64,000 nucleotides of DNA from Taxillus chinensis (GCA_023512835.1 CM042088.1:55425579-55489578), one strand, 5' to 3'. Counted from the stretch's first letter, positions 36,668 through 50,094 are shown. Translations and numbers: made by a program. The notes: generated by a model from the sequence alone, not told the origin.

Positions 36668-38395
36668 TTAAGTACTACTTGAAATTATTAATTATCAAAG
36701 TAGGGTATTATTCTCATCATTTTTTTAAAAATCTTCTTCATTTTTTTCTTTAAAGGAATCATCATGGAGACTTCAATTTGAATTTGCTCTTAAACAAAAA
36801 GTCTTTTTCCCATCTCATTGAAGTTTTCTTCATGTTCATATTGTTTCAAATTAACTTATCTTAAGTTTCTACATGTTCTTATATATATCAACAGGTGGCA
36901 TCTTTATCCATGTCGTATTCTACGTAATAATAACCACCTTAGTCTCAAGCTTTCTAGGAAGATACCTCATTAACTTATCATTGATGTCTTCATTAGCAAA
37001 ATTGACTAAGGAAATGAGTGTACATGATCAAGTATCCATTTTAATGGTACCCTTGAGTGATTAAAGGTGTAATTAGTTAACCCCATAAATCACTAAATTG
37101 AAGGATCAATTATAATTAGACTTTTGCTCTCATCACTAAAATGGTCACCGTTGAAGCTTTCTTGTCCATTGTTGCATCAAAGAATTGGAAACTTCATCAA
37201 ATAAATGTTCACAATGTTTTTTCAGACAATCTTAATGAGGAGGTATATATGAACCTTCCTCTTAGATTTAAAACTTCTAGTTCGAGTCTTATGTGTAAAT
37301 ATGTATAGATTAAAGCAATCTCTTCGTTGTTGGTTTGCTAAATTGTTTTATCACAATATTTTAGATCTCTATGCTCCACCTTGAAAATGACATATATGAG
37401 TTTCCTATACAATATAATGATGGCCTTAAATTCTAACACCAAACATAAAACATTTCTATTGGGAAATTGTTTCACATGAAAGAAAGAGAAGGAAACCAAT
37501 AAAGTTAATAAGATTAAACAGGCCTAGAAATATTACAACGTGTTTTAAAATTATACGGATTGATGTGATAATTTCAAAGTAGATAATATTATAATATGTG
37601 AATAAATTTGCATCTTGGTCGATGCTTGCAATTTATGAAAGAGTCATTTGTTGCATTATAATTTTACCTGCACAAACAAGCAGATAAACCTCAAACTCCA
37701 TTGCTCGTACATCAAAGTTACTTTATATTATTGCAGATCAAGTTCCCGAAGAGAGGACTTCAAAAGTTGCTCTGAAATATCTAGCAGGCTAGTTCAACGT
37801 CAAATATGTGTAATACGTTCAAAAAACTTTGAACAGGTATTTATTTATTTTTTATATAAATTATATACTTGTCGTTACTCTCTTTAATAAATTACTAACT
37901 TTTTTTAATAAAATAAAAAAAACTATAACGAACTTTTAAAAAAAAAAAAGAAAAATTCTAAAGATTATTTAAATACAAAACTATGTAATAATAATAAATG
38001 TTAGTTTTAATCTCCGCTTGAAATCCCACGCCTCACGTCGTTGGGCGTTATCATCATCAATACAAACCCCCGAAACGCGCACATTTGACACTCAATTGCT
38101 TAACACGGACGCTTCCAATTCCCCCCACCAAACCTCCACAGAAAGAGAGTGAGAGAGAACATTTAAAGGCGGACAACGCTGCTCTCTCTCTCTCTCTTTC
38201 TCTTTCTCTTTCTCTCGCTGGGCCTGTCAGCGTGAGCGTGAGCGATGGAGGCATGTAAATTGATCCTTCTCTCTCCTCACACACACACACACACACACAC
38301 ACACTCTCTCTCTCTCTGCAAAATTTGATTTTGTTTTTATTTTAAATTAGATTTAATTGTATATTTATCTGATAAATCCCACATTTCATCAGCAG
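36668..38395. other. Intergenic region and leader of the PLC-like gene
   Basis: AT-rich with no recognisable gene up to about 38000. Close to the gene are a pyrimidine-rich (CT)n tract (38182-38215), an (AC)n run (38279-38303) and another (CT)n run, typical of plant leaders. The region 38130-38395 is a plausible 5' UTR, but the transcription start cannot be placed. Confidence 0.6.
38182..38317. repeat. (CT)n / (AC)n / (CT)n microsatellites in the PLC-like gene leader
   Basis: Three simple repeats separated by about 60 bp of unique sequence, just upstream of the start codon at 38396. Confidence 0.9.
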
Positions 38396-41300
38396 ATGGT
38401 ACGCATCATCTTGGCTCTGTTGTTCTTCACAATCACAGCTCTCCTCTTCCGTTGCTCCTCTTCTCTCGAGGTTTTAATTTTCCTCGATCGTTCTTTTTTT
38501 TTGTTTTTTGGGTTTAATCAATTATTTCTTAATATTTTGATTTTTAAATGGATGAAACAAAAACAGGAGGGACAAACATGCCTGATGAACAGCAACTGCG
38601 GGGACGGCCTACACTGCGAAACGTGTGTGGCCAACGGCAACGTGCGACCCAGATGCACCCGAACCCAGCCTCTCAGCCCCTTCTCGCAGGTTTCAATATC
38701 TAATGTTCATGTCGGATTTCAGCTAACTGTCTGCTTGATTCCTTCCTCGGATCCCATGCGCGCCTGTTACTGATTGCCGTCATTCGTGTCGTGTCGTGTC
38801 GTGTCGTGTCTGTTCACTCACTGTTCATCATTTGCGCAGGCGAATACGGCACTGCCGTTCAACCGGTACTCCTGGCTCACCACTCACAACTCGTTTTCTA
38901 TCCTGAGTCCGAAATCGGCGACCGGGGATATTAACGTTGCTCCCAGGAACCAGCAAGATTCCATCACCAGCCAGCTCAACGTAAGTCCATTTCTCGCCGC
39001 CACACCCGGACCATATTGTTGTTTTTGTTTTTGTTTTCTAGTAACAACAATGAATTAATGATAATAATTGTCGGTCGGTGGTTGAGTTGTTTGGTGCTGC
39101 TGCCGTGCAGTCCCTATCTCTATTAAAAAACATAAACAAAAACAAAAACGAACAATATTTGTCGGCTGAGTCTATTTTTGTTTTTAAAAAAATCAAAAAT
39201 ATCTTTAAATTTTATTTTTGAATATGATAATTTACAAATATAGTTATATTTTTTATCTTCCGAAAATTACTCTGTTTAAAAAACGGTTATAAATAAATCA
39301 CGTTTGACCCGTGCATCGCCCTATAGTAAGTATTAAAAAATTATTCACGCGTATAGTTACTGTTATTCACTTATTTGCATAATTAAATGTTAGTAGACTT
39401 TTGGGACCTCCATCTGGGTGCTTTTTCTTTTTTTGTTTGCCTTTTAGGCCACGTTTAGGCTTGCTTGCACTACTTCTATCTTGTTGGACATTGGACCAGT
39501 TCGATTTTTAGGCTATGCTGCATTATTGGCATTGACTCTTGCCCATCTTTTTTCAACTAATGGGGTATTAATTTTATTTTTAAAGAAAAGGTACTAAGAT
39601 TTGGTGAGTGACACGAGTCTCACATTCTGAACCTATGCTCCTCGATAAGAGGAATAGAAACAATAATTGAAAAAAATGTGAATATTGGTAAAAGGAATCG
39701 GTGAGCACAGTTTGTTAATAGCAATAACGTTGTTTAAATTAATGACAAAATTGTTGGGCTAACATTTGTAATAGCCCTCTATAAACCTTAATTACTCAAT
39801 AATATACTTTGTATAAGTATATTATACAACATCTATCCTATCATATGTACCGTGCTTAACCTTAGTTAACTAACTCATCAAACTCTCTCCTCTTGAATGT
39901 GTAAAACTTAGGAGTGATTGTTAGTCGGTTTAGATGTATTACATCACTATGTTAAAATGAGTTTTTGGTTTTCGGTTGGGTTAATAGAATTGCTCAATAC
40001 GTTCAAATCGATTTATTCGATTTTCAGTTGGTCGATTTATCGGGTTAAATCAAATTAACAATTTTATTGCTCAATCCTAGCATATCTAATCTCTCACCTT
40101 AAATTAATAACATCAACACAAACTAAAATAAAAAAATTAATATCTAATATAACAAATCAAATCAAATAAATTACAATCATAAAAAACATCTTTAGATTAA
40201 ACCTAGAAAGTCTACAATCAATTGACTTCCACTCTTAATTCATAAAATCTTTATATTCTTTACCGGTATCCGAGAAAATTTCTTATACAAAAGTATTCGC
40301 CAGTCGGTTTGAGCGTTATACTATTTATCTAATTGGTTTATTCGATTTTTGAATGTGTTAACATGTTAGTCAATCCACCCAAATAAATATCGGTTTATTT
40401 GATTTTTGATCGGTCCATTTATTGGACTAAATAGATTTTGTATGCTCAGCTAGTAAAACTTTCCCTCCTCACGGCCATCGTAGATCTTTGTCGAACTTGC
40501 TGGTGTTGACAAGTGATGGAGGGGCTAGTGGTCGCGCAAGCAAATTGTAGAGGACCAATCGGTGGAATGAGAGAAAGAAACAGTTCGTCGGTGTTTGAGG
40601 GATTGCGGGTGGCTCGTCAGGAGGTTTTCTTCTCTCCTTTTCCTTCGAATCAGCCAGTGCAAGAGAATCTATATTCACCTTCTCTCCCTTAGGTTTTACT
40701 TAAGACTTTGCATCTTCCTCTTATTATCTAAAAATTCAGTTGAATAAGGTACGAAGGAGGGTGTTTGGAGCATAAGCGGAGCCTCTGCAAATTTCAGCCG
40801 GTTCATGGGGTCATCTTTTCCAACCGTGGTTGTAGATCCTGACGATTATAACATGATACGAGGAAAGAGTCTGTTGAAAGAGTTGAGTTAAAGAGGTACC
40901 CCCGTTAGTGAAAGATAACAAAGAACCACATAGTTAAAGAGGTAGAGGTCGAGAGAAATTCTAGGATGGATGACCTCTAGGAAGGCTATACCATTGGATA
41001 ATAATGCGACCCGAGCCTCTATGAAGATAGCGCTAGCGCATAGGGAGAAAAGCCAATGAAAGGGTGAGGAAGGGTAAAAAAAAGAGTCAAGTTAAATAAG
41101 GTTAAGTCTAGGCACATGTAATGCATATGATAGAGAGATGGCCTCTCTAATATGTGATATGCATCGGTTAGGAGGAAAGTTTTCTTTTAAAATGTCACTA
41201 TTATTTTTTAAAAAAAACATCTTACTTTATGGTGCTTTCAAAGTTTGAAAACAAGACTTTCCAAAAGATGGAATTACATGAATCATTAAGTTATCCCATT

Positions 41301-44300
41301 ATTATACTTTTAATTAAATGTTTCATGTAATATTGATAACTTAAAAAGGTCTTTTAAGTTATCTATATTGAAGTAAAATATTTGCATCTATGTATTTTAA
41401 CATTAAACTAATAAAGTACTATGGAAGAATTTAAAGGTTAATAAAAAGTTATAACAAAGAATAAGTGTTAATTAAATATTACATTATATTTATTTTATCA
41501 CTTCAAACTTTTTTCTATATATTGTGTTAAATTGTGTATATAGAATTTTACAATTATAAATAATTTTTTAAAATTATTGATAGCAATTTATTTATATATT
41601 ATTTACATTTTTAATAAGAAAGTTTGGAAGAGTTTTAGATAAATTGAGGCCAATAATATATATATATATATTATATAGAGGAAAAGACAACGAAAAAACC
41701 AAATGATGAATATGAATCGTGAAATCCTCGGCCAAGAGCAAGTAGTTAGCAGTGTAGCATACATACATTAATGAATAAGTTTGCATTTAACTCTGTAAAA
41801 GATTATTAATATTTATTCATTAAGAAATAGTATCATTCGCAAACATGTTTATAAACAAAATTATGATGTTTATGAATATTCGTAAGTAAGTATTCATAAA
41901 CTCGAGTCGTGGATCTAGATAGGAAATGGTAGAACATGGTATAAAATTTGGATTTAGAGGCGAAAGAGTGTGTTTTTTGGAAATCCGAGAGTGGCAAACC
42001 CCATATGAGGTTTGGGGCCGGTGCGTCTCATTGATACTTACAAATCCAAAAAAATGGGCCTAAATCGGATCAATGTGCGCAAAGTTATGGCCGTTTGAAG
42101 TTTTCGTCGGAAATTACAGTTGACGAAACCCAAAAACCTATAAATCTTACCAGGTGGAAGAGATGATTGCGCCCCGTGAGGCTTGCTCGATGCTCGAGAC
42201 CTGCTCGATGCTCGAGACCTGCTCGAGCATGCCTCGAGCAGAGCTCGAGCAATGATCTAGAAGGCGAAAGGCGAAAGTGTGCCGAATTGTGAAAAAAAGC
42301 TGCCGATGTGGCTTCTTCCACGTCGGTAGGTTGTGCAAAGATGCCGCAACGTTGGTTGTACCTAGATCGCTTCTTCATTGTTTAGTGATTAACTGTGGCG
42401 TAGTTATTTATGTCATTGTCAATATTATGTTCAGTCTATGTTCACCGCGTTCATAGTTAATTATAAATGCATATAAATATGAAATATATATTTTATCTAA
42501 TTATTTTAAAAAAAATTAATATTATATTATATATTTGTTTTAATCTAATTGCATTAATATTACTTTTTATTTTCAATTATTCAAATGCACTGTTGTACTT
42601 GTCCATTGTTGTTGATCATTGAACATATTTTTGTTTGTGATGTGATGACAAGCAATCAAAGAAAAGATCCAGTTTGAAAATATAATATTGAAATAAAAAA
42701 AATATAAATATATTCGATGCAAATTTTGGGAAAAGAAAACAAAAGGGAGTGTAAGATTATTATAATTGTAAGAATAATATTTCTATAAAAGGTGTGGAGA
42801 AATTTTTATTTTTAGTATGTTAATATTTTTAACATAAATTTATTGTTTAAGGTTGAGACGCTGTATATCCGTCGACCTTTGGCCGTATCATTTTCGCACG
42901 TATTTTTAAACCTTGTCACGTAGTGAGTGGGCCTAAATGAGTTTGTCCTAAACGCGTTTAGGCCAACACTTTTAATGGATCATAAATTAACTGGTTTGAT
43001 CTGATCTGTATGCAGCGGTGGTATGCTTAACCGATTTATATTTATTTATTTATTTAAAATAAATATTATAAGTTAATTTTTGTTAAATATTTTAAAATTA
43101 ATAGATTTAAACTCTATGTACTAAGATATTAGGTAAAATAAATAGTAATTTTTAAAAAATTATTTAAAAGAAGCCAAAGACTAGTCCACATCCGCACAAA
43201 TCAGGCCTAAATGGACTACAATTTTTCTGGCCCAATCCACTTCGGTTTGCACGGATCACCTACAATCCGTGTTGACTTGTAGTCCATTTTATACTCCTAC
43301 TAAAAGTGAGATTATTAATATTATAATAATATTTTTTATAATTTAAATTTATTTGATTACCCACCCTTTTGTGTAATATAAAAGTAATTAATTTTAAATT
43401 TTATTCTAATATTCCTATAAAATATATAAACCAAAAGGCATTAGCATATTAAATAGTAATCGTTTTGATATAAAATAAATATATTATTAATTTTAAACAA
43501 TAAAATTATGATAATATACAAGTTTCTTGTGCATGTCTCGTGTACATTAAGTATGTTATTGATTTTGATTTTGTACAAAAAAGACTTGTATATAGACTTT
43601 TTTATTGAATTATTATGAGAAGGATTATCAATGCTATATTATTAACGTTTGATTATTCCCCCCGTCCTCATCCATATAACCGTGTAATAGTAATCACTTG
43701 AAGTTTCACTCGTCTTAGCCATTGTTCATTAGGCTGTGCTGTTTTCATTGATGTAAAGGGTACCTTATTATTATTACAATTGATTGTAAGTAATGCTCTG
43801 AATGTAGAATGGCGTTAGGGGACTAATGCTCGATATGTATGACTTCGAGAATGAAATTTGGCTATGCCACTCCTACGGTGGAAAATGCTACAACTTCACA
43901 GCTTTTGTAAGTGGGTATAGTTAAAAGGGTGCCACTATTTCAAGATTTCAATATTCGGTCCAGCCTTTTTGTAGTGTTTCTTAGTAAATCAATGAATCTA
44001 GTGAATTCGTTCTTATCAGCAACCTGCCAGTAATGTCCTAAAGGAAATTCAAGCATTTCTTGAAGCAAAACCTTCGGAAGTGGTAACCATCATAATTGAA
44101 GATTACGTCTCGTCCCCAAAGGGCCTCACAAACGTGTTCAATGCTACTGGTTTGATGAAGTATTGGTTTCCGGTTGCCCGAATGCCTAAGAATGGCGGGG
44201 ATTGGCCAACGGTTGACGACATGATCCGGAAGAATCAGCGATTAGTAGTTTTTACTTCAAAAGCAGAGAAGGAAGCTTCTGAAGGGATTGCTTATGAATG

Positions 44301-45108
44301 GAGATACTTGGTGGAAAACCAGTGTGAGTTTAGTTGATCACTTAATTCCTCCCCAATACTTTTCATGAAGTTGTAGTAAAATAAAATACAGGAATATTCT
44401 AATGTAAAAGCTGTTTTTATGGGGCTGTCACAAGATACAGATGGCAATGGAGGGATGGTAGATGGGAAGTGTCCCAATCGTGCAGAGTCTTCTCCCATGG
44501 ACACAAAGACAAGGTCACTCGTGTTGGTAAACCATTTCCCAACTACCCCAGACTTGGCAACAACCTGCAAGTACAATTCAGCCCCTCTGCTTAGTATGAT
44601 GAACACTTGCTATGGAGCAGCAGGGAAACGATGGCCTAACTTCATTGCTGTTGATTTCTACAAGGTATTTATCATAGTACTTTCGAGCTAAGCTAATGCA
44701 ATGCTATAAAAAGCAGAGCACTACATCATAGAAGGTAAGCTCTCTTTTTTTCATGTAAAATTTGTGCTTCTGCTGCAGAGGAGTGATGGAGGTGGCGCTC
44801 CAGAAGCTGCAGATGTAGCAAATGGTCATTTAGTTTGTGGGAAAGGCAACATTGCAGAATGCAAGGTCTAACGTGCAACCAGTCCCTTAATCCAACCTAC
44901 CTTTTTGTTTTTGTTTTTTTAAATTTTCTCGTTTATTGAAAGCATTCTATGCCAGGAAAACGTGGCTATGGCCAGCGTTGCTCCTTCTCAAAGATTAGTA
45001 GCTCAAGTGTCTGGCCTCGCCCTGTCCAGGACCGGGAGAAGACCAGTTCAGACCCAGGGGCTGTTTTGGGCTGCTTTGGGGACCATTATCTTGTCATTGA
45101 GAATATAG
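38396..45108 (+). CDS. PI-PLC X domain-containing protein, secreted or GPI-anchored
   Basis: Eight exons: 38396-38470, 38567-38689, 38840-38980, 43808-43906, 44020-44323, 44435-44664, 44779-44865, 44956-45108, summing to 1212 nt (403 aa, normal for the plant family). Exon 1 is a signal peptide ([18 protein letters not shown]). Exon 2 is Cys-rich ([20 protein letters not shown]). Exons 3 and 4 hold the two X-domain catalytic His contexts, LTTHNSFSI and LCHSYGG. Exons 5-7 complete the domain, including LVLVNHFPT. The C-terminus ends in a hydrophobic stretch ([16 protein letters not shown]) suggesting a GPI-anchor signal. Start chosen because it gives the signal peptide; an upstream ATG at about 38245 gives no such frame. 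There is no Y or C2 domain, so lipase activity is uncertain. Confidence 0.93.
38981..43807 (+). other. 4.8-kb intron 3 of the PLC-like gene
   Basis: AT-rich. About 39890-40450 has recurring CGGTT/GATTTATTCG motifs of the kind found in small hAT-type elements. 40460-41080 is of higher GC content and unidentified. 42170-42260 holds a cluster of GCTCGAGC palindromes. About 42880-43280 contains inverted GGACTACAA/TTGTAGTCC motifs, possibly another small element. No gene recognised. Confidence 0.6.
42177..42252. repeat. Cluster of CTCGAGC palindromes with a short tandem repeat
   Basis: Contains TGCTCGATGCTCGAGACC repeated twice in tandem followed by CTCGAGCATGCCTCGAGCAG and further GAGCTCGAGC, an unusually dense set of XhoI-like palindromes. 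Confidence 0.8.
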
Positions 45109-45668
45109 TTGTTTCTACGTCTGAGTTGTGTTTTAAATAGATAAGGTGCATATGAACACATTTGTACCATTTCAGATGTAGTCACTGCAATCATTAGAAT
45201 ACAGCCCTTTTAAAGTTGATCTTCAAAAGAATCTGCCAGTCTAAAAGCTTAGCCCAAAAATCTCTTTGTTTTTTTTTAGTACAGTCTGTCAGGAAGAAGC
45301 CGTCAGCGCACCGTACTGCGGCGCAGCTACTATAAAAAACATATGCTTTTTAATATTTACAAATAAAATAAAAAGTTAAATATTATTATATTTTTTTTTT
45401 TCAAAAAAAAATTATAAATAATAAAATAATTTTTTTAATATTATTATATATTTTTTATCGCTCCTATCTCTTTCTTTGCATTAATTAATAAAAAAAATTA
45501 AAAACTATTATTTTAATTAAGATAAAGATAGAATAGTGATAAAATAAAAAATTTCTTGGAGTGTTCTTAGGCAAAAAAAATGGAGCAACTTAAATTGACA
45601 GACCAATTAAAATGCGCTTGAAATTGATGAGAAAAATACAACATTAATTATATTTCCTTAAAAAATAT
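45109..45668. other. 3' flank of the PLC-like gene
   Basis: Probable 3' UTR to about 45250, then low-complexity AT-rich sequence. No gene seen. Confidence 0.6.
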
Positions 45669-45676
45669 ATATGTCT

Positions 45677-46466
45677 AGGGGTGCTACTCATCATAGTGAG
45701 GGCGTGATCTACCTATTACCGTACCCCTTCCCCGCCTAAGTGTGTAAAAAAAATTTAAAAGCGTACCCCGCCTCATGTGTAAACGGGGCAGGGTACCCGT
45801 CCTATGGCAGGGTTAGCGGGGGGAGGCTTCATCTGCCTACTCCTTGTTACCGCTTTTTATTGATCTCTCTCTTAAGACAATCCTACCTTTTAGAGGCTCC
45901 ACGAAACAGTTGATAGAAGTAATTCGGGTACTATTATGAGCAAAATCAACCTATTACCGCTTTCTGTCCTTGCTTACGCGGTAGATTAAATTTTAAGATT
46001 GTATCTCGTTCCATATGTAGACGAACAGGATATATCATTATTTAATGTGTCTACGAATAAGATTTCATTTACTCACATCTTGTTATCGTTTTTTATTAGA
46101 TATGTTTATATCAATAATTTGGGCTTAAATTAAATTTCTACATCATTTTTAACCTAAAAATTATCAAAAATGATTTAATTTTACAATAATAAATATCATT
46201 CAAAAAAATTAAAAATAATAAATAATAGTTAAATAATAATATTTAAAATATTATAAAATTATAAATAAATATTATTAAAATTAGGCGACACAAAAGCAGG
46301 ATGGGATACTCCACTACCTATTATCGCTTCCCGTCGTCCCGCCTAAGGCGGGATGTCAAGTTTAAAAATCACATTCCGCTCTTGCCTGGGTGGGATAACC
46401 CGCCATAACGAGAATGAAACGGATGACAGACGAGATAGCGGGAGCGGATACCCTTTACCCACCCCT
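45677..46466. mobile_element. Non-autonomous hAT-like element A
   Basis: A 790-bp segment with terminal AGGGGTG at the left and CACCCCT at the right, flanked by 8-bp near-duplicates ATATGTCT (45669-45676) and ACATGTCC (46467-46474), two mismatches. The ends are GC-rich with CCCCGCCT/AGGCGGG motifs and the middle is AT-rich. No transposase. Similar style to element B at 47651-48229. Confidence 0.6.
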
Positions 46467-46734
46467 ACATGTCCACCATGTTGTGAGTCATCCATGACTA
46501 ATACACAGACGTACTCAGCCGTACATAGGCGGATCAAACTGAATATTTTAGACCCGTACATAAACAAGTCAGCCTACGGGCTATCAGAAAAATTATATGT
46601 ATATTTTTTTTCAATATAACTCCAGTATTATTCTTTAATTTACTTTATTTTAATTAAAATAATCATAATTGAGGATTATTTTAATTATTTTAACATTGCT
46701 CTGTATTATTTTGTTGTCGCCTTTGCTCTCAGCT

Positions 46735-47480
46735 CTGACCTCCGGTTAGCACTACAACATAACCCAAAACACCTCCATATCAATAAAAATCGAAACCCAT
46801 TTTCCTAACTCGGAGATTTCTAGACTGGAACCAGCATAAATGAGGCAGACCATGGTCACTGGATTGGGTTCAATCCCATCATCACCAAATAAAAGCATCC
46901 CTCGAAAAAAAGAGTTAACATCTCAACCAAATTGCCTCTCCTCCCATAACCATAACAGACCACATTCCTTCTAAGGGGCATTGCATCAAACACCTCCCGT
47001 GTATTCTCTACTTCTCCCCACAGAACATATCCGGATGCAGTCGATTTCCGGAAAACCACATCTTTCTCGTGCATTTCATCAAACACCTGCTGAGCGCAAC
47101 AGAGAAACCCGCACTTATGGTACATATCGACCAAGTAATTTCTAACCAGGACATCAGACTGAAAACCCAGATGGAAAACGCGAGCGTGCACCTGCTGGTA
47201 TTGTCCCGATGTGGTGAGGGTGCAGCAGGCGTTGAGGACGAAGGTGCAGGTGAAGCGGGTTGGCCGGGCTCCGCCTCAGAGCAAATTGAGGTAGAGAAAA
47301 AGCGACTTTGGGGGAGTGCCGAGGCAGGTGTGGGATTTAATGAGGGAGTTGGAGTAGAAGTCCGATGTGGGAGAGGGGAGGCCATTGAAGTCTTGAAGAT
47401 GGCCCGACCGTAGAGGGTGGAGATAAGGCCATGGATGAGGGTTTGGGCGTGGATTTGGTGGAGCTGCGAAGCATGTGGCG
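46735..47480 (-). pseudogene. Pentatricopeptide repeat (PPR) protein pseudogene
   Basis: The minus strand carries PPR text in several frames: LHQIHAQTLIHGL and ISTLYGRAIFKTS at about 47465-47390; after a frameshift FYSNSLIKSHTCLG, PTRFTCTFVLNACC, QVHARVFHLGFQSDVLVRNY, LVDMYHKCGFLCCAQQVFDE and DAMPLRRNVV down to about 46930; then another shift to MVCLIYAGSSLEISELGKWV. A TGA near 47277 interrupts the central frame, probably a CGA-to-TGA change. PPR proteins of this plant type bind organellar RNA; this copy has at least one stop and two shifts and lacks most repeats, so it is a dead fragment. Confidence 0.85.
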
Positions 47481-47650
47481 GAGAGGGGTGAGAATGAAGG
47501 AGAAAGAGAAATAATAATAAAAAAAAAATATGTCAATAATGAATATTAATAAAAAATTACTGTAACAATATTTACAGGAGTTAATATTTTATTCTCTATT
47601 TATAGATAATAGAGTGAGCTAGGGTTACTTTAATATTACTCACTCTAATC

Positions 47651-48229
47651 TAGGGATGGTAATGGGGCGGGGCGGGTTTTTGGTCGCCCCGTCTCCATAC
47701 CCGGTAGGAAAAATACGCCCTGTCCCCGCCCCATTACCTGTCGGATATTAAATGTTTTGCTCCATCCCCGCCCTAGCAGGGCACGGGGCGGGGCGGGGAA
47801 TCCCCGCCCCACTTGACGGCCCAAGCCCATCCACATGCAAATATGTTATATTATAAGTATATATACTAAATATATAAGCTTATATAATAAAAACAATTTA
47901 GCTTAATGGTTGAGTAATAAGTTGCTTGCAAGGGAGGTCTTGGGTTTGACTCTCTATTTTGGTAATATTTTGTCAGGATTTTTCACATTGGTCAGCTAGG
48001 CGGGCGGTCGTGTATGCGGGCTAGGCGATAGCTAATCGGGTTAACGGGGCGCGGGCGCGGGCGGGTATGCGGGCGGGGCATGCTTGTCCTGTCCCCGCCC
48101 GTTACCCGGCGAGGCAAAAAATTATTGCCTCGTACCCGCCCCATTACCCGTTAAATTCAAAAAATACCCGCCCCATCGGAAGCGGTATAGGTCGGGACGG
48201 GCCTGGTACGGGTAAAATTGTCATCCCTA
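47651..48229. mobile_element. Non-autonomous hAT-like element B, GGGGCGGG-rich
   Basis: A 579-bp element with terminal inverted repeats TAGGGATGGTAAT at the left and the complement TAGGGATGACAAT at the right, 11 of 13 matching. Flanked by 8-bp duplications CTCTAATC (47643-47650) and CTCCAATC (48230-48237), one mismatch. Both ends carry repeated GGGGCGGGG motifs and their complements, so the ends could fold together. No transposase. Confidence 0.8.
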
Positions 48230-48237
48230 CTCCAATC

Positions 48238-49850
48238 TAAAACTTCTTTCAAATTATAGTCATTATTTAATCATTATGTTATATGATTGTTATTTAAAAT
48301 AATCATTATTTAATAATAATAATAATTATTATTATTATTATTATTATTAAAAATTACGTATTTTATTTAAAAAATAATAATAATTACAAACTATATATGT
48401 TTATATTGTAATACATTAATACAAATAAATGTACTAATAATATTTTAATATAAAATATAAATATATGTCTAATCAAATTAAGCTTTAAACATTTAATTTA
48501 TATAATAATTTAGTTTAAATATTTTATATATCTACTAAGAATATTACTTAATTATTTAAATCTATAAATACTTTTAAAATATAATTAAAATTCAAAATAT
48601 TTTATATATATAAAGTAAACGACTTCAATACAAATATATGAGTAAAACAAGTTATATGTATAATTAAAACAAGTCAATTATAACAAGTTTAACCCATAAT
48701 TTACACTTATAGTTATAGTCAAATATTTATATATTTCTCAATTAAATAATATTCAATCGAATTATTTAGTCTTAAATTAATCCATTAATAAATTTAAAAA
48801 TAATTTTGAATATAGTTAATGTCTATCCAACAATAATTTCATTCGTGATATAAATCATGTATAGTGAGAGTAAATCTTGATTTTTGATCATAGATATTTC
48901 ATATTTGAATTAAAAGCAATGAATCATATGAATAATATTATTAATTCAAATATTAATATATTTCTTGATCAAATTTTATTTCATTAGATCATTTAAACTT
49001 TAGTTAGCATATTAATAAATTCAAAACTAAATTTGAATCTAATTAATATGTTTATCATAAATTATTTTATTCATAATATAATTCATGTATGGTAAGAATG
49101 AGTTTTGACTTTTGATATTATATATTTCATATTTGAGCTAAAAGTAATAAACTATATAAATGTTATTATTAGTTCAAATATTAATGTATTAATTAATATT
49201 TCAACCTATTAACTGTTTTAAAATTAATTTTAAATTAATTAATTTGTATTTTACATTATTTTTATTATTACATTTTTTTATATATTTTGTTATTACTATT
49301 ATTTTTAAAATAAGAACATGTACTCTTTATTGTCGTTGTTGTTATTATTATTATTATTGATATTAATATTACTTATATGATTTCTTTTTCAACCCCAAGT
49401 AATGAAAGAATAAAGAAACTAGAATAAGGAGTCGAGACATTATTGGAAATAAAGATGTGTTATTTGTAAATACGTTTGCGAATGTTTATGAATAAGTGTT
49501 CATGAACAGTTCATTAATATTGTTCATGTTCGTAAAAATTATATGTGAACAAAAAATTAACAAATCAATTAATATATATAAAAGTTATTTTAATGAATAT
49601 AAATATATTTTTATTAAATATAATTTAATAAGTATATACTTTATATTATTATTAAATGAAAAATATTTATTTATTATTATCATAATAATATTTTTATAAA
49701 CTACATATACTAATTATTTAAACATATTAAACAAAAATAATACAGAATTAATTGTATTTTTTTTTAGATAAGTTTTTAACATGAATTTTTTTTTTTATAG
49801 ATTTTTTTTATTTTGTAACAATATAGTGAGCATAAACAAAATAATTAACA
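48238..49850. repeat. AT-rich region with decayed tandem repeats
   Basis: At about 48785-48960 and 49014-49190 the same order of words recurs with about 229-bp spacing (AATTCATGTAT or AAATCATGTAT, TATTTCATATTTGA, AAAAG.AAT.AA, TTAG/ATTCAAATATTAAT), with a third degraded start near 49220. Otherwise very AT-rich with (TTA)n runs at 48315-48350. No gene. Confidence 0.6.
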
Positions 49851-50094
49851 ATTTCCGCCCCGGTGACGCTGTCAATGCCCTCTCCTCAATCTCCTCATCC
49901 AAGATCGAGAATATATCAGAAAGACAGGGAGACCATGACTCCCAGGGACTAGAGAAGAACTACCGGTTAATGGAACATACAATACAAGACTCGCCCTGAA
50001 TTCAGTGCTTAATTAGAGGGAGGAAGAAATGTTTTACAGATTTGACAGTCACGCGCGCGATCCCTTTGTCTAATAGTAATACTCCATCACTCTC

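Noticed and set aside
38057..38302. Minus-strand open frame rich in Arg/Glu and Val/Cys
   Set aside because: Produced by the (CT)n and (AC)n microsatellites in the PLC-like gene leader.
38244..38340. Upstream ATG as a start for the PLC-like gene
   Set aside because: The frame reads the AC/CT microsatellite and stops; the ATG at 38396 gives a signal peptide and correct phase.
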